DNA of 64,000 nt from Aquabacterium humicola. GTDB taxonomy: Bacteria > Pseudomonadota > Gammaproteobacteria > Burkholderiales > Burkholderiaceae_C. Every line of letters starts with the position of its first letter. Position 1 is the first letter of the stretch. This document shows positions 56,428-64,000 of this stretch, piece after piece. The notes beneath the pieces are model-generated. The model did no database searches and was not told where the DNA came from. It was given only the letters and a program-made list of their open reading frames with translations. The translations under genes were made by a program, and so were the position numbers. Where the stretch lies: NCBI RefSeq assembly GCF_030167915.1, contig NZ_JARGNB010000001.1:1550001-1614000 (forward strand). The letters run 5' to 3'.

Positions 56428-56892
56428 ATGGACCTGCGCAAGCTGAAGACCTTGATCGACCTGGTCTCGGAATCGAACATCTCCGAGCTCGAGATCACCG
56501 AAGCCGATGGCAAGGTCCGCATCGTCAAGGCCGACGCCCGCCCGCCGGCCGTGATGCAGGCCGCCGCGCCGATGATGATGCAGGCCCCGGCGCAGGCCGC
56601 GGCGGCCGCCGCTGGCGTGCCCGCCCCGGCCGCCGCGCCTGCGGTGCCGGTGGAGACCGGCCACGTGGTCAAGTCGCCGATGGTCGGCACCTTCTACCGC
56701 GCGTCCAGCCCGGGCGCCAAGCCGCTGGCCGAAGTGGGCCAGCAGGTGAAGGAAGGCGATCCGATCTGCATCATCGAGGCGATGAAGATCATGAACGAGA
56801 TCGAGGCCGACAAGACCGGCACCGTCACGAAGGTGATGGTCGAGAACGGCCAGGCGGTCGAGTTCGGCCAGCCGCTGTTCATCATCGAGTGA
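56428..56892 (+). CDS. accB: Biotin carboxyl carrier protein of acetyl-CoA carboxylase
   Basis: A 154-residue carrier. [34 protein letters not shown] is the usual AccB start. An Ala/Pro/Met-rich linker (about 45-75) leads to the biotinyl domain [22 protein letters not shown] with the biotinylated Lys120 in [15 protein letters not shown] at 56428 is preferred over an in-frame GTG three codons earlier. It carries CO2 from AccC to AccAD in fatty acid synthesis; accC follows 10 nt later. Confidence 0.97.
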   Translation: MDLRKLKTLIDLVSESNISELEITEADGKVRIVKADARPPAVMQAAAPMMMQAPAQAAAAAAGVPAPAAAPAVPVETGHVVKSPMVGTFYRASSPGAKPLAEVGQQVKEGDPICIIEAMKIMNEIEADKTGTVTKVMVENGQAVEFGQPLFIIE

Positions 56893-56902
56893 TCGGCCGC
56901 CG

Positions 56903-58252
56903 ATGTTCAAGAAGATCCTGATTGCCAACCGCGGCGAGATCGCCCTGCGGATCCAGCGGGCCTGCCGCGAGATGGGCATCAAGTCCGTCGTCGTCTATTC
57001 CGAGGCCGATCGCGAGGCCAAGTACGTCAAGCTGGCCGACGAGGCCGTCTGCATCGGGCCGCCGCCGTCCGGCCAGAGCTACCTGAACATGCCGGCGATC
57101 ATCTCGACCGCCGAAGTGACCGACGCCGAGGCCATCCACCCCGGCTACGGCTTCCTGTCCGAGAACGCAGACTTCGCCGAGCGGGTCGAGAAAAGCGGCT
57201 TCACCTTCATCGGCCCGACGCCGGAATCGATCCGCATCATGGGCGACAAGGTGTCGGCCAAGCAGGCGATGATCAAGTCCGGCGTGCCCTGCGTGCCGGG
57301 CTCCGAAGGCGCGCTGCCGGACGATCCGAAGGTCATCGTGCAGACGGCGCGGGCGGTCGGCTACCCCGTCATCATCAAGGCGGCCGGTGGCGGCGGCGGC
57401 CGCGGCATGCGCGTCGTGCACACCGAGGCGGCCCTGCTGCACGCGGTGCAGACCACGCGCAGCGAGGCGGGCGCCGCCTTCGGCAATCCCGCCGTCTACA
57501 TGGAGAAGTTCCTCGAGAACCCCAGGCACATCGAGATCCAGATCCTCGCCGACCAGCACAAGAACGCGGTCTGGCTGGGCGAGCGCGACTGCTCGATGCA
57601 GCGCCGCCACCAGAAGATCATCGAGGAAGCGCCGGCGCCGGGCGTGCCGCGCCGCACGATCGAGAAGATCGGCGAACGCTGCGCCGCCGCCTGCAAGAAG
57701 ATCGGCTACCGCGGCGCCGGCACCTTCGAGTTCCTGTTCGAGAACGGCGAGTTCTACTTCATCGAGATGAACACGCGGGTGCAGGTCGAGCACCCGGTCA
57801 CCGAGTGGGTCACCGGCATCGACATCGTGCAGATGCAGATCCGCATCGCCGCTGGCGAGAAGCTGCCCTTCTCCCAGCGCAACATCGAGCTGCGCGGCCA
57901 CGCGATCGAGTGCCGCGTCAACGCCGAGGACCCGTACAAGTTCACGCCGTCGCCGGGCCGCATCGCGATGTGGCACATGCCGGGCGGCCCGGGCGTGCGC
58001 GTCGACTCGCATGCCTATACGAACTACCTGGTGCCGCCGAACTACGACTCGATGATCGGCAAGATCATCGTGCACGGCGATACCCGCGAGCAGGCGCTGG
58101 CGCGCATGCGCACCGCGCTGTCGGAATGCGTCGTCGAAGGCATCCAGACCAACATCCCGCTGCACCGCGAGCTGATGGCCGATGCCAAGTTCATCGAGGG
58201 CGGCACCAGCATCCACTACCTGGAAGGCTGGCTCGGGCGCCACAAGCGATGA
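56903..58252 (+). CDS. accC: Biotin carboxylase subunit of acetyl-CoA carboxylase
   Basis: A 449-residue ATP-grasp enzyme: [57 protein letters not shown] (ATP loop), [43 protein letters not shown] and [11 protein letters not shown]. It carboxylates biotin on AccB using bicarbonate. Full expected length. Confidence 0.98.
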   Translation: MFKKILIANRGEIALRIQRACREMGIKSVVVYSEADREAKYVKLADEAVCIGPPPSGQSYLNMPAIISTAEVTDAEAIHPGYGFLSENADFAERVEKSGFTFIGPTPESIRIMGDKVSAKQAMIKSGVPCVPGSEGALPDDPKVIVQTARAVGYPVIIKAAGGGGGRGMRVVHTEAALLHAVQTTRSEAGAAFGNPAVYMEKFLENPRHIEIQILADQHKNAVWLGERDCSMQRRHQKIIEEAPAPGVPRRTIEKIGERCAAACKKIGYRGAGTFEFLFENGEFYFIEMNTRVQVEHPVTEWVTGIDIVQMQIRIAAGEKLPFSQRNIELRGHAIECRVNAEDPYKFTPSPGRIAMWHMPGGPGVRVDSHAYTNYLVPPNYDSMIGKIIVHGDTREQALARMRTALSECVVEGIQTNIPLHRELMADAKFIEGGTSIHYLEGWLGRHKR

Positions 58253-58265
58253 TCTCGGAACCGTG

Positions 58266-59171
58266 ATGCACGAACTGGTCCTGCACGTCCCCGAAGCGCT
58301 GGTCGAGACGGTCACCGAGGCGCTGTCCGACGAGCTCGACGCGCTGTCGGTGTCGGTCGAGGACGCGGACGCCGGCACCGAGGCCGAGCAGGCGCTGTTC
58401 GGCGAGCCGGGCCTGCCGGCACCGAAGCCGGGCTGGGCGCACTCGACGCTGACCGCGCTGTTCGAGACCGAGCAGGCCGCGACCGAGGCCGCCACCCTGG
58501 TGCTGGCGCAGGACTGGGCCGGCGACATCAAGGTCGCCGCGCTGCGCGAGGTCGCCGAGCAGGACTGGGTGCGGCTGACGCAGTCGCAGTTCGCGCCGGT
58601 CGAGATCACGCCGACGTTCTGGATCGTGCCGAGCTGGCACGAGGCGCCGGAGGCCGCGCAGCAGGTGATCCGCCTCGACCCGGGCCTCGCCTTCGGCACC
58701 GGCACGCACCCGACAACGCGCATGTGCCTGCGCTGGATCGCAAACCACGCGGCCCCCTGGCCGCGCGTGCTCGACTACGGCTGCGGCTCCGGCATCCTGG
58801 CCATCGGCGCGGCGCTGCACGGGGCACGAGCGATCGACGCGGTGGACATCGACGACGCGGCCGTCGAGTCGACACGGAGCAATGCCGCGGCCAACGGCGT
58901 GACGCTGAACGCCGGGCGTCCCGAGCTCGCCACCGGCGCCTACCCGCTGGTGCTGGCCAACATCCTGGCGACGCCGCTGAAGCTGCTGGCGCCGCTGCTG
59001 GCCGGCCATGTCGCGCCGGGCGGCGACCTCGTGCTCGCCGGCATCCTCGAGCGCCAGGCCGACGAGCTGAAGGCCGCGTACGCCCCGTGGCTGACGCTCG
59101 AAGTGAGCGACAGCGAAGACGGCTGGATCCTGATGACGGCCCGAAAAGACCACGCCAGCGGCGTGGCATGA
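58266..59171 (+). CDS. prmA: Ribosomal protein L11 methyltransferase
   Basis: A 301-residue SAM enzyme that trimethylates ribosomal protein L11. It has the substrate-recognition domain at the N-terminus (LVLHVPEALVETVTEALSDELDALSVSVEDAD), a linker with WVPSWHEAPEAAQ-type (WIVPSWHEAPEAA), DPGLAFGTGTHPTTRMCLRW and SAM motif VLDYGCGSGILAIGAA, then LVLANILATPLKLLAP. An in-frame GTG lies one codon before the ATG. It overlaps the next gene's first possible ATG. Confidence 0.96.
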   Translation: MHELVLHVPEALVETVTEALSDELDALSVSVEDADAGTEAEQALFGEPGLPAPKPGWAHSTLTALFETEQAATEAATLVLAQDWAGDIKVAALREVAEQDWVRLTQSQFAPVEITPTFWIVPSWHEAPEAAQQVIRLDPGLAFGTGTHPTTRMCLRWIANHAAPWPRVLDYGCGSGILAIGAALHGARAIDAVDIDDAAVESTRSNAAANGVTLNAGRPELATGAYPLVLANILATPLKLLAPLLAGHVAPGGDLVLAGILERQADELKAAYAPWLTLEVSDSEDGWILMTARKDHASGVA

Positions 59172-59179
59172 TTCCCGGC

Positions 59180-60130
59180 ATGAGCCTGGCGACCCGCTGC
59201 ACCGAGTGCGGCACGGTGTTCCGTGTCGTCCAGGATCAATTGAAGGTGTCCGAAGGCTGGGTGCGTTGCGGCCGCTGCTCGGCGGTGTTCAACGCGCTGG
59301 AGAACCTCTGCGAGCTCGATGGCGAGCCGGCACCGGAGCCGGTCGGCGCCTCGCAGCAGGTCGACGACGACTGGCAGGCGGGCGCCGGCGGCTCCCGCGC
59401 CGATTCGGCATTCCCGAGCACACAGGCGCCCGAAGCGGGCCACAGCGCCTTCCCGCCGACCGCCGCGCCGCCGGTGGAACCACCGCTCGAGGACGACCTG
59501 CCTGCCGCCATCGTCTCCTTCAGCAGCGAATCCGCGCCGGACGAGGACGAGGATGACGACGACGAGGACGCGGCGACGGCCGCGGCCATCGCCGCGCCGG
59601 TCCCCACCCTCGCCACCGAAGCCCCGCGTTTTGTGCGCGCCGCGGAGCGCGCCGCGTTCTGGCGCCGCTTGCCGGTGCGCGTGGGCCTGTCGGTGCTGGC
59701 GCTGCTGCTCGCGGTGGCACTGGTCGGCCAGCTCGCGCTGGCCAACCGCGACCTGCTGGCGGCCCATGTCCCCTCGACGCGCCCGCTGCTGGCTTCGGCC
59801 TGCGCGCTTGCCGGCTGCCGCATCGAGCCGCTGCGGCGCATCGAGCGCCTGTCGGTCGACTCCAGCGGCCTGACGCGGCTCGAGCGCGCCGCGCTGTACC
59901 GGCTGTCGGTCGTGCTGCACAACCGCGGCGAGGTGCCGCTGGCGGCCCCGGCCGTCGACCTGTCGCTGACCGATGGCAGCGGCAAGCTGGTCGCGCGCAA
60001 GGTGCTGCTGGCCGCAGACCTCGGCCTGCCGCCGGTGATCGATGCCGGCGCCGAGCTGCCGCTGCAGGCGCTGCTGTCGACCGGCGAGCAGCGTGTCAGC
60101 GGCTACACCGTCGAGCTCTTCTACCCCTGA
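59180..60130 (+). CDS. DUF3426 zinc-ribbon membrane protein
   Basis: A 316-residue protein. The N-terminal zinc ribbon has CTECGTVFRV...VRCGRCSAVFNAL (two CxxC). A long acidic, Pro/Ala-rich segment (with DEDEDDDDEDAAT) follows, then one helix near 167-190 (VGLSVLALLLAVALVGQLALA) and a C-terminal DUF3426 beta domain (YRLSVVLHNRGEVPLAAPAVDLSLTD). An ATG four codons earlier overlaps the prmA stop (ATGA) and is also possible. Function is unknown. Confidence 0.87.
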   Translation: MSLATRCTECGTVFRVVQDQLKVSEGWVRCGRCSAVFNALENLCELDGEPAPEPVGASQQVDDDWQAGAGGSRADSAFPSTQAPEAGHSAFPPTAAPPVEPPLEDDLPAAIVSFSSESAPDEDEDDDDEDAATAAAIAAPVPTLATEAPRFVRAAERAAFWRRLPVRVGLSVLALLLAVALVGQLALANRDLLAAHVPSTRPLLASACALAGCRIEPLRRIERLSVDSSGLTRLERAALYRLSVVLHNRGEVPLAAPAVDLSLTDGSGKLVARKVLLAADLGLPPVIDAGAELPLQALLSTGEQRVSGYTVELFYP

Positions 60131-60175
60131 TCGCCCACCGCCCACGAACCCGGCCGCAACCCGGCCCGCCGCATC

Positions 60176-61093
60176 ATGTCCGTCCTCATCACTGGCTCGC
60201 TGGCCTTCGACACGATCACCAACTTCCCCGGCCGCTTCGCGCAGCAGATCCTGCCGGAGCAGGTGCACATCCTGAACGTGTCGTTCCTGGTGCCGACGCT
60301 GCGGCGCGAGTTCGGCGGCTGCGCCGGCAACATCGCCTACACGCTCTACAAGCTCGGCGGCACGCCGCTGGTGATGGCCGCGCTCGGCAGCAGCGACGCC
60401 GCCGACTACCTGCAGCGCTTCGAGTCCTGGGGGCTGGACACCTCGCTGGTGCTGCGTGCCCAGGACGCCTACACCGCGCAGGCGATCATCATCACCGACC
60501 TGGACAACAACCAGATCACCGCCTTCCATCCCGGCGCGATGCAGCAGGCGCACGAGATGGTGTTGCCGGCCGGCCGCCGCGACATCGAGCTGGCCATCAT
60601 CGCGCCCGACGGCCGCGACGCGATGCTCAGCCACGCCGAGCAGTTCGCCGACGCCGGCATCCCGTTCATCTTCGATCCGGGCCAGCAGCTGCCGATGTTC
60701 GACGGCGCCGAGCTCGGCCGCTTCGTCGACCGCGCACGCTGGATCGCGGTGAACGACTACGAAGGCCGCATGCTCTGCGAGCGCATGGGCACGACGCTGG
60801 AAGCCCTGTCGCGCCGGCCAGGCATCGACGGCGTCGTCGTCACCCTCGGCGCCGAGGGCTGCGACCTGTGGCAGCGCGGCGAGCGCCTGCACGTGCCGGG
60901 CGTGCCGGCCGGCGAGATCGTCGATCCGACCGGCTGCGGCGACGCGTTCCGTGGCGCGCTGCTCTACGGGCTGGCCAAGGGCTGGACGCTGGAACGCTGC
61001 GCGCGCCTGGGCAACCGGGTCGGTGCGCTGAAGATCAGCCACCGCGGTGGCCAGAACCACCCGGTGCCGTCGCCCCTGGCCGACGAGGCCTGA
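60176..61093 (+). CDS. PfkB-family sugar/nucleoside kinase (adenosine kinase-like)
   Basis: A 305-residue ribokinase-family enzyme: LITGSLAFDTITNFPGRF, LRREFGGCAGNIAYTLYKLGG, FIFDPGQQLPMF and the catalytic anion hole DPTGCGDAFRGALLYGLAKG. The N-terminal pattern (FGGCAGNIAYTL) matches the betaproteobacterial 'adenosine kinase'/carbohydrate kinase group. The substrate cannot be read from sequence. It probably follows DUF3426 on one transcript (45-nt gap). Confidence 0.88.
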   Translation: MSVLITGSLAFDTITNFPGRFAQQILPEQVHILNVSFLVPTLRREFGGCAGNIAYTLYKLGGTPLVMAALGSSDAADYLQRFESWGLDTSLVLRAQDAYTAQAIIITDLDNNQITAFHPGAMQQAHEMVLPAGRRDIELAIIAPDGRDAMLSHAEQFADAGIPFIFDPGQQLPMFDGAELGRFVDRARWIAVNDYEGRMLCERMGTTLEALSRRPGIDGVVVTLGAEGCDLWQRGERLHVPGVPAGEIVDPTGCGDAFRGALLYGLAKGWTLERCARLGNRVGALKISHRGGQNHPVPSPLADEA

Positions 61094-61171
61094 ACCCTGT
61101 GGCGCGCCGCCGACGCCCGGCGGCCGAGGGTCCTCTCAGGATCGAACAAAAACCATGAATTCGACGTGGGA

Positions 61172-61185
61172 TTGATCCTGATCTA
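61172..61185 (+). promoter_or_regulatory. FNR/ANR-like box upstream of ompW
   Basis: TTGAT-CCTG-ATCTA differs from the FNR consensus TTGAT-N4-ATCAA at one position. Its centre is 86 nt before the ompW ATG. E. coli ompW is FNR-controlled, which makes the site plausible. Confidence 0.55.
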
Positions 61186-61250
61186 AGGGTTACTACCTGG
61201 TTCGATTGGAATCGACCCGTCCCGAAAGGGGCTTCGACTCCCAACGAATC

Positions 61251-61255
61251 AAGGA
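61251..61255 (+). promoter_or_regulatory. Shine-Dalgarno deciding the ompW start
   Basis: AAGGA ends 9 nt before the ATG at 61265 and directly abuts an earlier in-frame ATG at 61256, so the later ATG is the likely start. Confidence 0.75.
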
Positions 61256-61264
61256 ATGAAACCC

Positions 61265-61876
61265 ATGACCCTCACTCGCTGCCTCCTCGCGCTGGCCGCC
61301 GCTGCGGCCCTCTCTCCCGTGCAAGCCCAGGACCAGGGCACCTGGGTCGTGCGCGCGCGCGCACTGCACCTGCAGTCGGCCGACAAGGACAGCACCGGCT
61401 TCGGCCTGTCGATCAATGACCGGACCTTTCCCGAGGTCGACATCGGCTACTTCCTGTCGCCCAATATCGCGCTCGAGCTCGTGCTGACCTATCCGCAGAA
61501 GCACACCGTGCACTCGACGGTGGTCGGGGCCGACATCGGCAGCTTCAAGCACCTGCCGCCGACGCTGCTGGTGCAGTACCACGTCACCGGCCTCGGCGGC
61601 TGGCGGCCCTACGTCGGCGCCGGCATCAACTACACCAACCTGTCGTCGGTGCACTTCAACTCGAACGTCTCGGCGCTGAAGCTCGGGCTCAAGCACAACA
61701 GCGTCGGCTGGGCCGTGCAGGCCGGCGCGGACGTGCCGATCGGCGGCGGCTGGCTGATCAATGTCGACGCCAAGAAGGTCGCGATCGGCACCACCGTGCG
61801 CTCCGATGGCCGCGACATCGGCAAGTTCAAGGTCGACCCGGTGTTGCTGTCGGTCGGGATCGGCAAGCGCTTCTGA
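61265..61876 (+). CDS. ompW: OmpW-family outer membrane protein
   Basis: A 203-residue protein. A signal peptide (TRCLLALAAAAALSPVQA) precedes the eight-stranded OmpW barrel: GTWVVRARALHLQSADKDS, FPEVDIGYFLSPNIALELVLTYPQKHTV, LPPTLLVQYHVTGLGGWRPYVGAGINYT, AVQAGADVPIGGGWLINVDAKKVAIGT and terminal KVDPVLLSVGIGKRF with an aromatic end. OmpW/AlkL proteins admit small hydrophobic molecules. An FNR-like box upstream suggests oxygen control. Confidence 0.95.
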   Translation: MTLTRCLLALAAAAALSPVQAQDQGTWVVRARALHLQSADKDSTGFGLSINDRTFPEVDIGYFLSPNIALELVLTYPQKHTVHSTVVGADIGSFKHLPPTLLVQYHVTGLGGWRPYVGAGINYTNLSSVHFNSNVSALKLGLKHNSVGWAVQAGADVPIGGGWLINVDAKKVAIGTTVRSDGRDIGKFKVDPVLLSVGIGKRF

Positions 61877-61883
61877 GCAAGCG

Positions 61884-62489
61884 TCAGTCCCTGCGCTGCC
61901 AGAAGACGCCGTCCTCCGTCAGCATCGCGTCCAGCGGCACGTCGTGCGGCTCGGCCTCGAGCCACGGGATGAAGCCGTGCGCGTAGCCGACGCCGACCGT
62001 CAGCGGACGCGGCTGCAGCGCCGCCAGCGTGCGGTCGTAGAAGCCGCCGCCGTAGCCCAGCCGGACACCTTTCGGCCCGAAACCGACGCACGGCACCAGC
62101 AGCAGCGCCGGTTCGAAGGCCTCGGTGTCCTTGGGCTTCGGAATGCCGTAGGCGTCTTCCTCCATCGGGCAGCCGGGGTACCAGACGTGGAAGCGCAGCT
62201 GCTTCGTCTCGCGGTTGATCACCGGCAGGCCGATGCGGCGGGCGGTGTCGGCCTCGGTCCAGCGGAACAGCGCCGGCAAGGCGTCGAACTCGCCCTTGAT
62301 CGGCCAGTACGCGCCGATGGTCTGCTCGGGCCGCGACACCAGCCACACGCGCAGCACTTCCTGCAGATGCACCGCGCGCTGGTGGCGGTCGACCATCGCC
62401 TGCCGCTCGGCCTGCAGCTGCTTGCGCAGGCGCGCCTTGTCGCGCGGTGGTTCGAGGCTGAAGCCGAGGGGCGACGGAGGTTGGGCCAT
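61884..62489 (-). CDS. 5-formyltetrahydrofolate cyclo-ligase
   Basis: A 201-residue enzyme of the YgfA family converting 5-formyl-THF to 5,10-methenyl-THF with ATP. It has DKARLRKQLQAERQAM, TIGAYWPIKGEFDALPAL, LLLVPCVGFGPKGVRLGYGGGFYDRTLA (ATP loop) and VGVGYAHGF. Start ATG 62489 lies 6 nt after CACAAT. It converges on ompW with 7 nt between stops and is divergent from the TfoX gene. Confidence 0.94.
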   Translation of the reverse strand: MAQPPSPLGFSLEPPRDKARLRKQLQAERQAMVDRHQRAVHLQEVLRVWLVSRPEQTIGAYWPIKGEFDALPALFRWTEADTARRIGLPVINRETKQLRFHVWYPGCPMEEDAYGIPKPKDTEAFEPALLLVPCVGFGPKGVRLGYGGGFYDRTLAALQPRPLTVGVGYAHGFIPWLEAEPHDVPLDAMLTEDGVFWQRRD

Positions 62490-62495
62490 GGCTCG

Positions 62496-62501
62496 ATTGT
62501 G
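62496..62501 (-). promoter_or_regulatory. -10-like hexamer 6 nt before the cyclo-ligase gene
   Basis: CACAAT, CGAGCC, ATG on the minus strand. Its complement overlaps the TTGTGC that could serve as -35 for the divergent TfoX gene. Confidence 0.45.
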
Positions 62502-62519
62502 CTGCGCAGCCGCGGCCGG

Positions 62520-62525
62520 CACACT
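62520..62525 (+). promoter_or_regulatory. Weak -10-like hexamer 6 nt before the TfoX-domain gene
   Basis: CACACT, GCCCTG, ATG. TTGTGC stands 17 nt upstream (62497-62502). Part of a compact 42-bp divergent promoter region. Confidence 0.35.
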
Positions 62526-62531
62526 GCCCTG

Positions 62532-62963
62532 ATGCCTGTCGACACCGAATTCCTCGCCCACTGCCTCGAACTGCTCGGCGCGGCCGGCAGCGCTCGGGCC
62601 CGACGCATGTTCGGCGGCCACGGGCTCTATGTCGACGAGCTCTTCGTCGCGCTGCTCATCGGCGACGTGCTGTACCTGCGCACCGACGACGAGACCCGCG
62701 AGGCCTTCCGCGCGGCGAGCAGCGCGCCGTTCGACTACGCGACGCGCGACGGCCAACGCATCGTGATGAGTTACTGGGCGGCGCCGCAGGAGGCCATGGA
62801 GTCGCCCGCCCTGATGCTGCCGTGGGCGCGGCTGGCCATCGCGTCGGCACTGCGCGCGGCGGCCAGCAAACGTTCGGCAGCGCCGCGCAAGGCCCGCGCC
62901 ACGGCGCCCCAGGCCGCGCCGCTGAAGCCGGCGTCCGCGCGGGCCCGCGGCGCCAGGCGCTGA
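62532..62963 (+). CDS. TfoX N-terminal domain protein
   Basis: A 143-residue protein with a TfoX_N domain: EFLAHCLELLGAAGSARARRMFGGHGLYVDELFVALLIGDVLYLRTDDETREAF and FDYATRDGQRIVMSYWAAPQEAME. TfoX proteins regulate competence in some gamma-proteobacteria; short TfoX_N proteins are otherwise uncharacterised. A basic Ala/Arg/Lys tail (about 35 residues) may bind nucleic acid. Its last 193 nt overlap the DUF2917 gene on the other strand. Confidence 0.87.
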   Translation: MPVDTEFLAHCLELLGAAGSARARRMFGGHGLYVDELFVALLIGDVLYLRTDDETREAFRAASSAPFDYATRDGQRIVMSYWAAPQEAMESPALMLPWARLAIASALRAAASKRSAAPRKARATAPQAAPLKPASARARGARR

Positions 62964-63241
62964 ACGGCTTCCGCCACCGGCAGCTGCCAGCCCAGGCAGG
63001 CCAGCTCGCCGCGGCGCCACGGCTCGATCACCAGGGCGTCGCCCTCGCGCAGCCAGAAGCGTTCACCCGGCTGCAGCACATGGTCCAGTCCGCCGCCGTC
63101 GCGGGTGATCCAGACCCGCCCTTCGTGCACGGCGAGCCAGCCGTCCTGGCGGGCCTGCAAGCGCGTCACGGCGTCCAGGCGCAGCCGGCGGGCGGTCCGG
63201 TCCAACATCTGCCAGCGCGTCGATTGATGCAGCTTGCTCAT
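62771..63241 (-). CDS. DUF2917 family protein
   Basis: A 156-residue protein. Residues about 15-95 (LDAVTRLQARQDGWLAVHEGRVWITRDGGGLDHVLQPGERFWLREGDALVIEPWRRGELACLGW) match the beta-rich DUF2917 domain, which resembles a small cupin-like fold. The Ala-rich C-terminus is antisense to the TfoX gene. The ATG has a good Shine-Dalgarno (AGGAG, 7 nt). It is divergent from a GcvA-like LysR gene, a common burkholderial pair. Function unknown. Confidence 0.82.
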   Translation of the reverse strand: MSKLHQSTRWQMLDRTARRLRLDAVTRLQARQDGWLAVHEGRVWITRDGGGLDHVLQPGERFWLREGDALVIEPWRRGELACLGWQLPVAEAVQRLAPRARADAGFSGAAWGAVARALRGAAERLLAAARSADAMASRAHGSIRAGDSMASCGAAQ

Positions 63242-63331
63242 TGTGTGCTCCTTGGTAGTTACCCTGAATGATCGGCAGATCGACCCTCATGGTCCAATGC
63301 AATCCCGATCGGCTATTGATGCGCAACTGAC

Positions 63332-64000
63332 ATGAATGCCCAGATCCGCCGCCCGTTGTCGCTGGACGGCCTGCGCGCTTTCGAGGCGGTCGCGCGGCGC
63401 TTGTCGTTCAGCGCGGCGGCCGAGGAGCTGTTCCTGACGCAGTCGGCCGTCAGCCGGCAGATCAAGTCGCTGGAGGAAGAGCTGGGCGCCAGCCTCTTCA
63501 ACCGCGGCACGCGGCGCGTCGAGCTCACCGCCGCCGGCATTGCGCTGCAGCAGGCAGTGGTGCCTTCGCTCGAACGCATCGACCGCACCGTGCGCCAGCT
63601 GCGCGTGCAGCGCGGCCGCGAGCACGTCAACGTCTCGACCTTCCCGTCCTTCGCGACCCTGTGGCTGATGCCGCGGCTGACGCGCTTCCAGCAGCTGCAT
63701 CCGGACATCGACATCCGGCTGTCGGCCACCGAGAAGCTGATCGACCTCGACGATCCGGAGGTCGACCTGTGCCTGCGCTACGACTTCCAGCGCAACGTGC
63801 CGGCGCATGCGGAGCTGATGTTCGGCGAGACGCTGTCGCCGATGGCCAGCCCCTGGCTGCTCGAGCAGTCGCGCAGCGGCCGCGCACCGGCGCTGGCCGA
63901 GCCCGGCGACCTCGCGGCGCATGCACTGCTCGAAGAGGACGACCACCGGCCCAGCGCCGCGTTCATGAGCTGGCGGCGCTGGCTGAAGTTGCACGGCCAG
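63332..64000 (+). CDS. LysR-family transcriptional regulator, GcvA-like (cut by the right edge)
   Basis: The first 223 residues of a LysR regulator. The winged helix-turn-helix is LSLDGLRAFEAVARRLSFSAAAEELFLTQSAVSRQIKSLEEELGASLFNRGTRRVELTAAG, followed by effector-domain segments VNVSTFPSFATLWLMPRLTRFQQLHPDIDIRLS and EVDLCLRYD, as in GcvA-type regulators. The C-terminus lies beyond the window. It probably controls the divergent DUF2917 gene through the 90-bp gap. Confidence 0.93.
   Translation, partial: MNAQIRRPLSLDGLRAFEAVARRLSFSAAAEELFLTQSAVSRQIKSLEEELGASLFNRGTRRVELTAAGIALQQAVVPSLERIDRTVRQLRVQRGREHVNVSTFPSFATLWLMPRLTRFQQLHPDIDIRLSATEKLIDLDDPEVDLCLRYDFQRNVPAHAELMFGETLSPMASPWLLEQSRSGRAPALAEPGDLAAHALLEEDDHRPSAAFMSWRRWLKLHGQ

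Overview
The window is dense, GC-rich bacterial chromosome with almost no spacer DNA. Gene content and order point to a betaproteobacterium of the order Burkholderiales, plausibly the Rubrivivax/Leptothrix/Ideonella side. The main evidence is an aa3-type cytochrome oxidase cluster carrying DUF2244, DUF2909 and DUF2970 genes, a rubredoxin/thiD/hemL group, a pyrR-pyrB-pyrC' operon and a DUF2917 gene divergent from a GcvA-like LysR gene. Genus is not certain. I see no tRNA or rRNA gene, insertion sequence, prophage, CRISPR array or plasmid function; this is core chromosome.

Layout. 1-6.1 kb: a UbiH-like monooxygenase running off the left edge, ychF, a large MASE1/CHASE/PAS hybrid histidine kinase, and rpoH behind a perfect CIRCE (HrcA) operator. 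6.2-16 kb: the oxidase locus on the minus strand, with structural subunits (ctaC, ctaD, ctaE), copper delivery (ctaG, a SCO protein, a second SCO-like protein), heme A synthesis (ctaA, ctaB), SURF1 and small assembly proteins; a tiny plus-strand DUF2909 gene and a two-way terminator split it. 16-24.5 kb: housekeeping (BioC-like methyltransferase, comF, trmL, gpsA, secB, grxC, rhodanese, gpmA, a degenerate HD-GYP-like protein, a Prs-like protein, an acyltransferase). 24.6-28.4 kb: a tightly overlapped pyrC'-pyrB-pyrR-ruvX-algH block, with phrB divergent. 30-42.7 kb: the type IV pilus chemosensory operon pilG-pilH-pilI-pilJ-chpA, followed by a GGDEF gene and a secreted hydrolase. 42.8-46.2 kb: rubredoxin, thiD, hemL, an aldose epimerase. 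46.3-55 kb: two membrane or exported unknowns, mpl, a YqiA-like esterase, a cysteine-synthase-like PLP enzyme, an RNB ribonuclease, tonB, aroE, mtgA. 55-64 kb: an unknown, a TlpA thioredoxin, accB-accC, prmA, a DUF3426 zinc-ribbon protein, a PfkB kinase, ompW, 5-formyltetrahydrofolate cyclo-ligase, a TfoX-domain gene, DUF2917, and a LysR regulator cut by the right edge.

What stands out is mostly regulatory. rpoH has a perfect HrcA operator lying on its likely promoter. At least a dozen genes on both strands have a -10-like hexamer at a fixed 6-8 nt before the start codon and no Shine-Dalgarno sequence, the arrangement expected of leaderless mRNAs. A dispersed palindromic repeat occurs in several gaps, and one copy appears to be translated as the N-terminus of an esterase. 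Several proteins have lost diagnostic motifs (PyrC', the HD-GYP-like protein, the BioC-like protein). I found no clear new multi-gene defence or mobile system.
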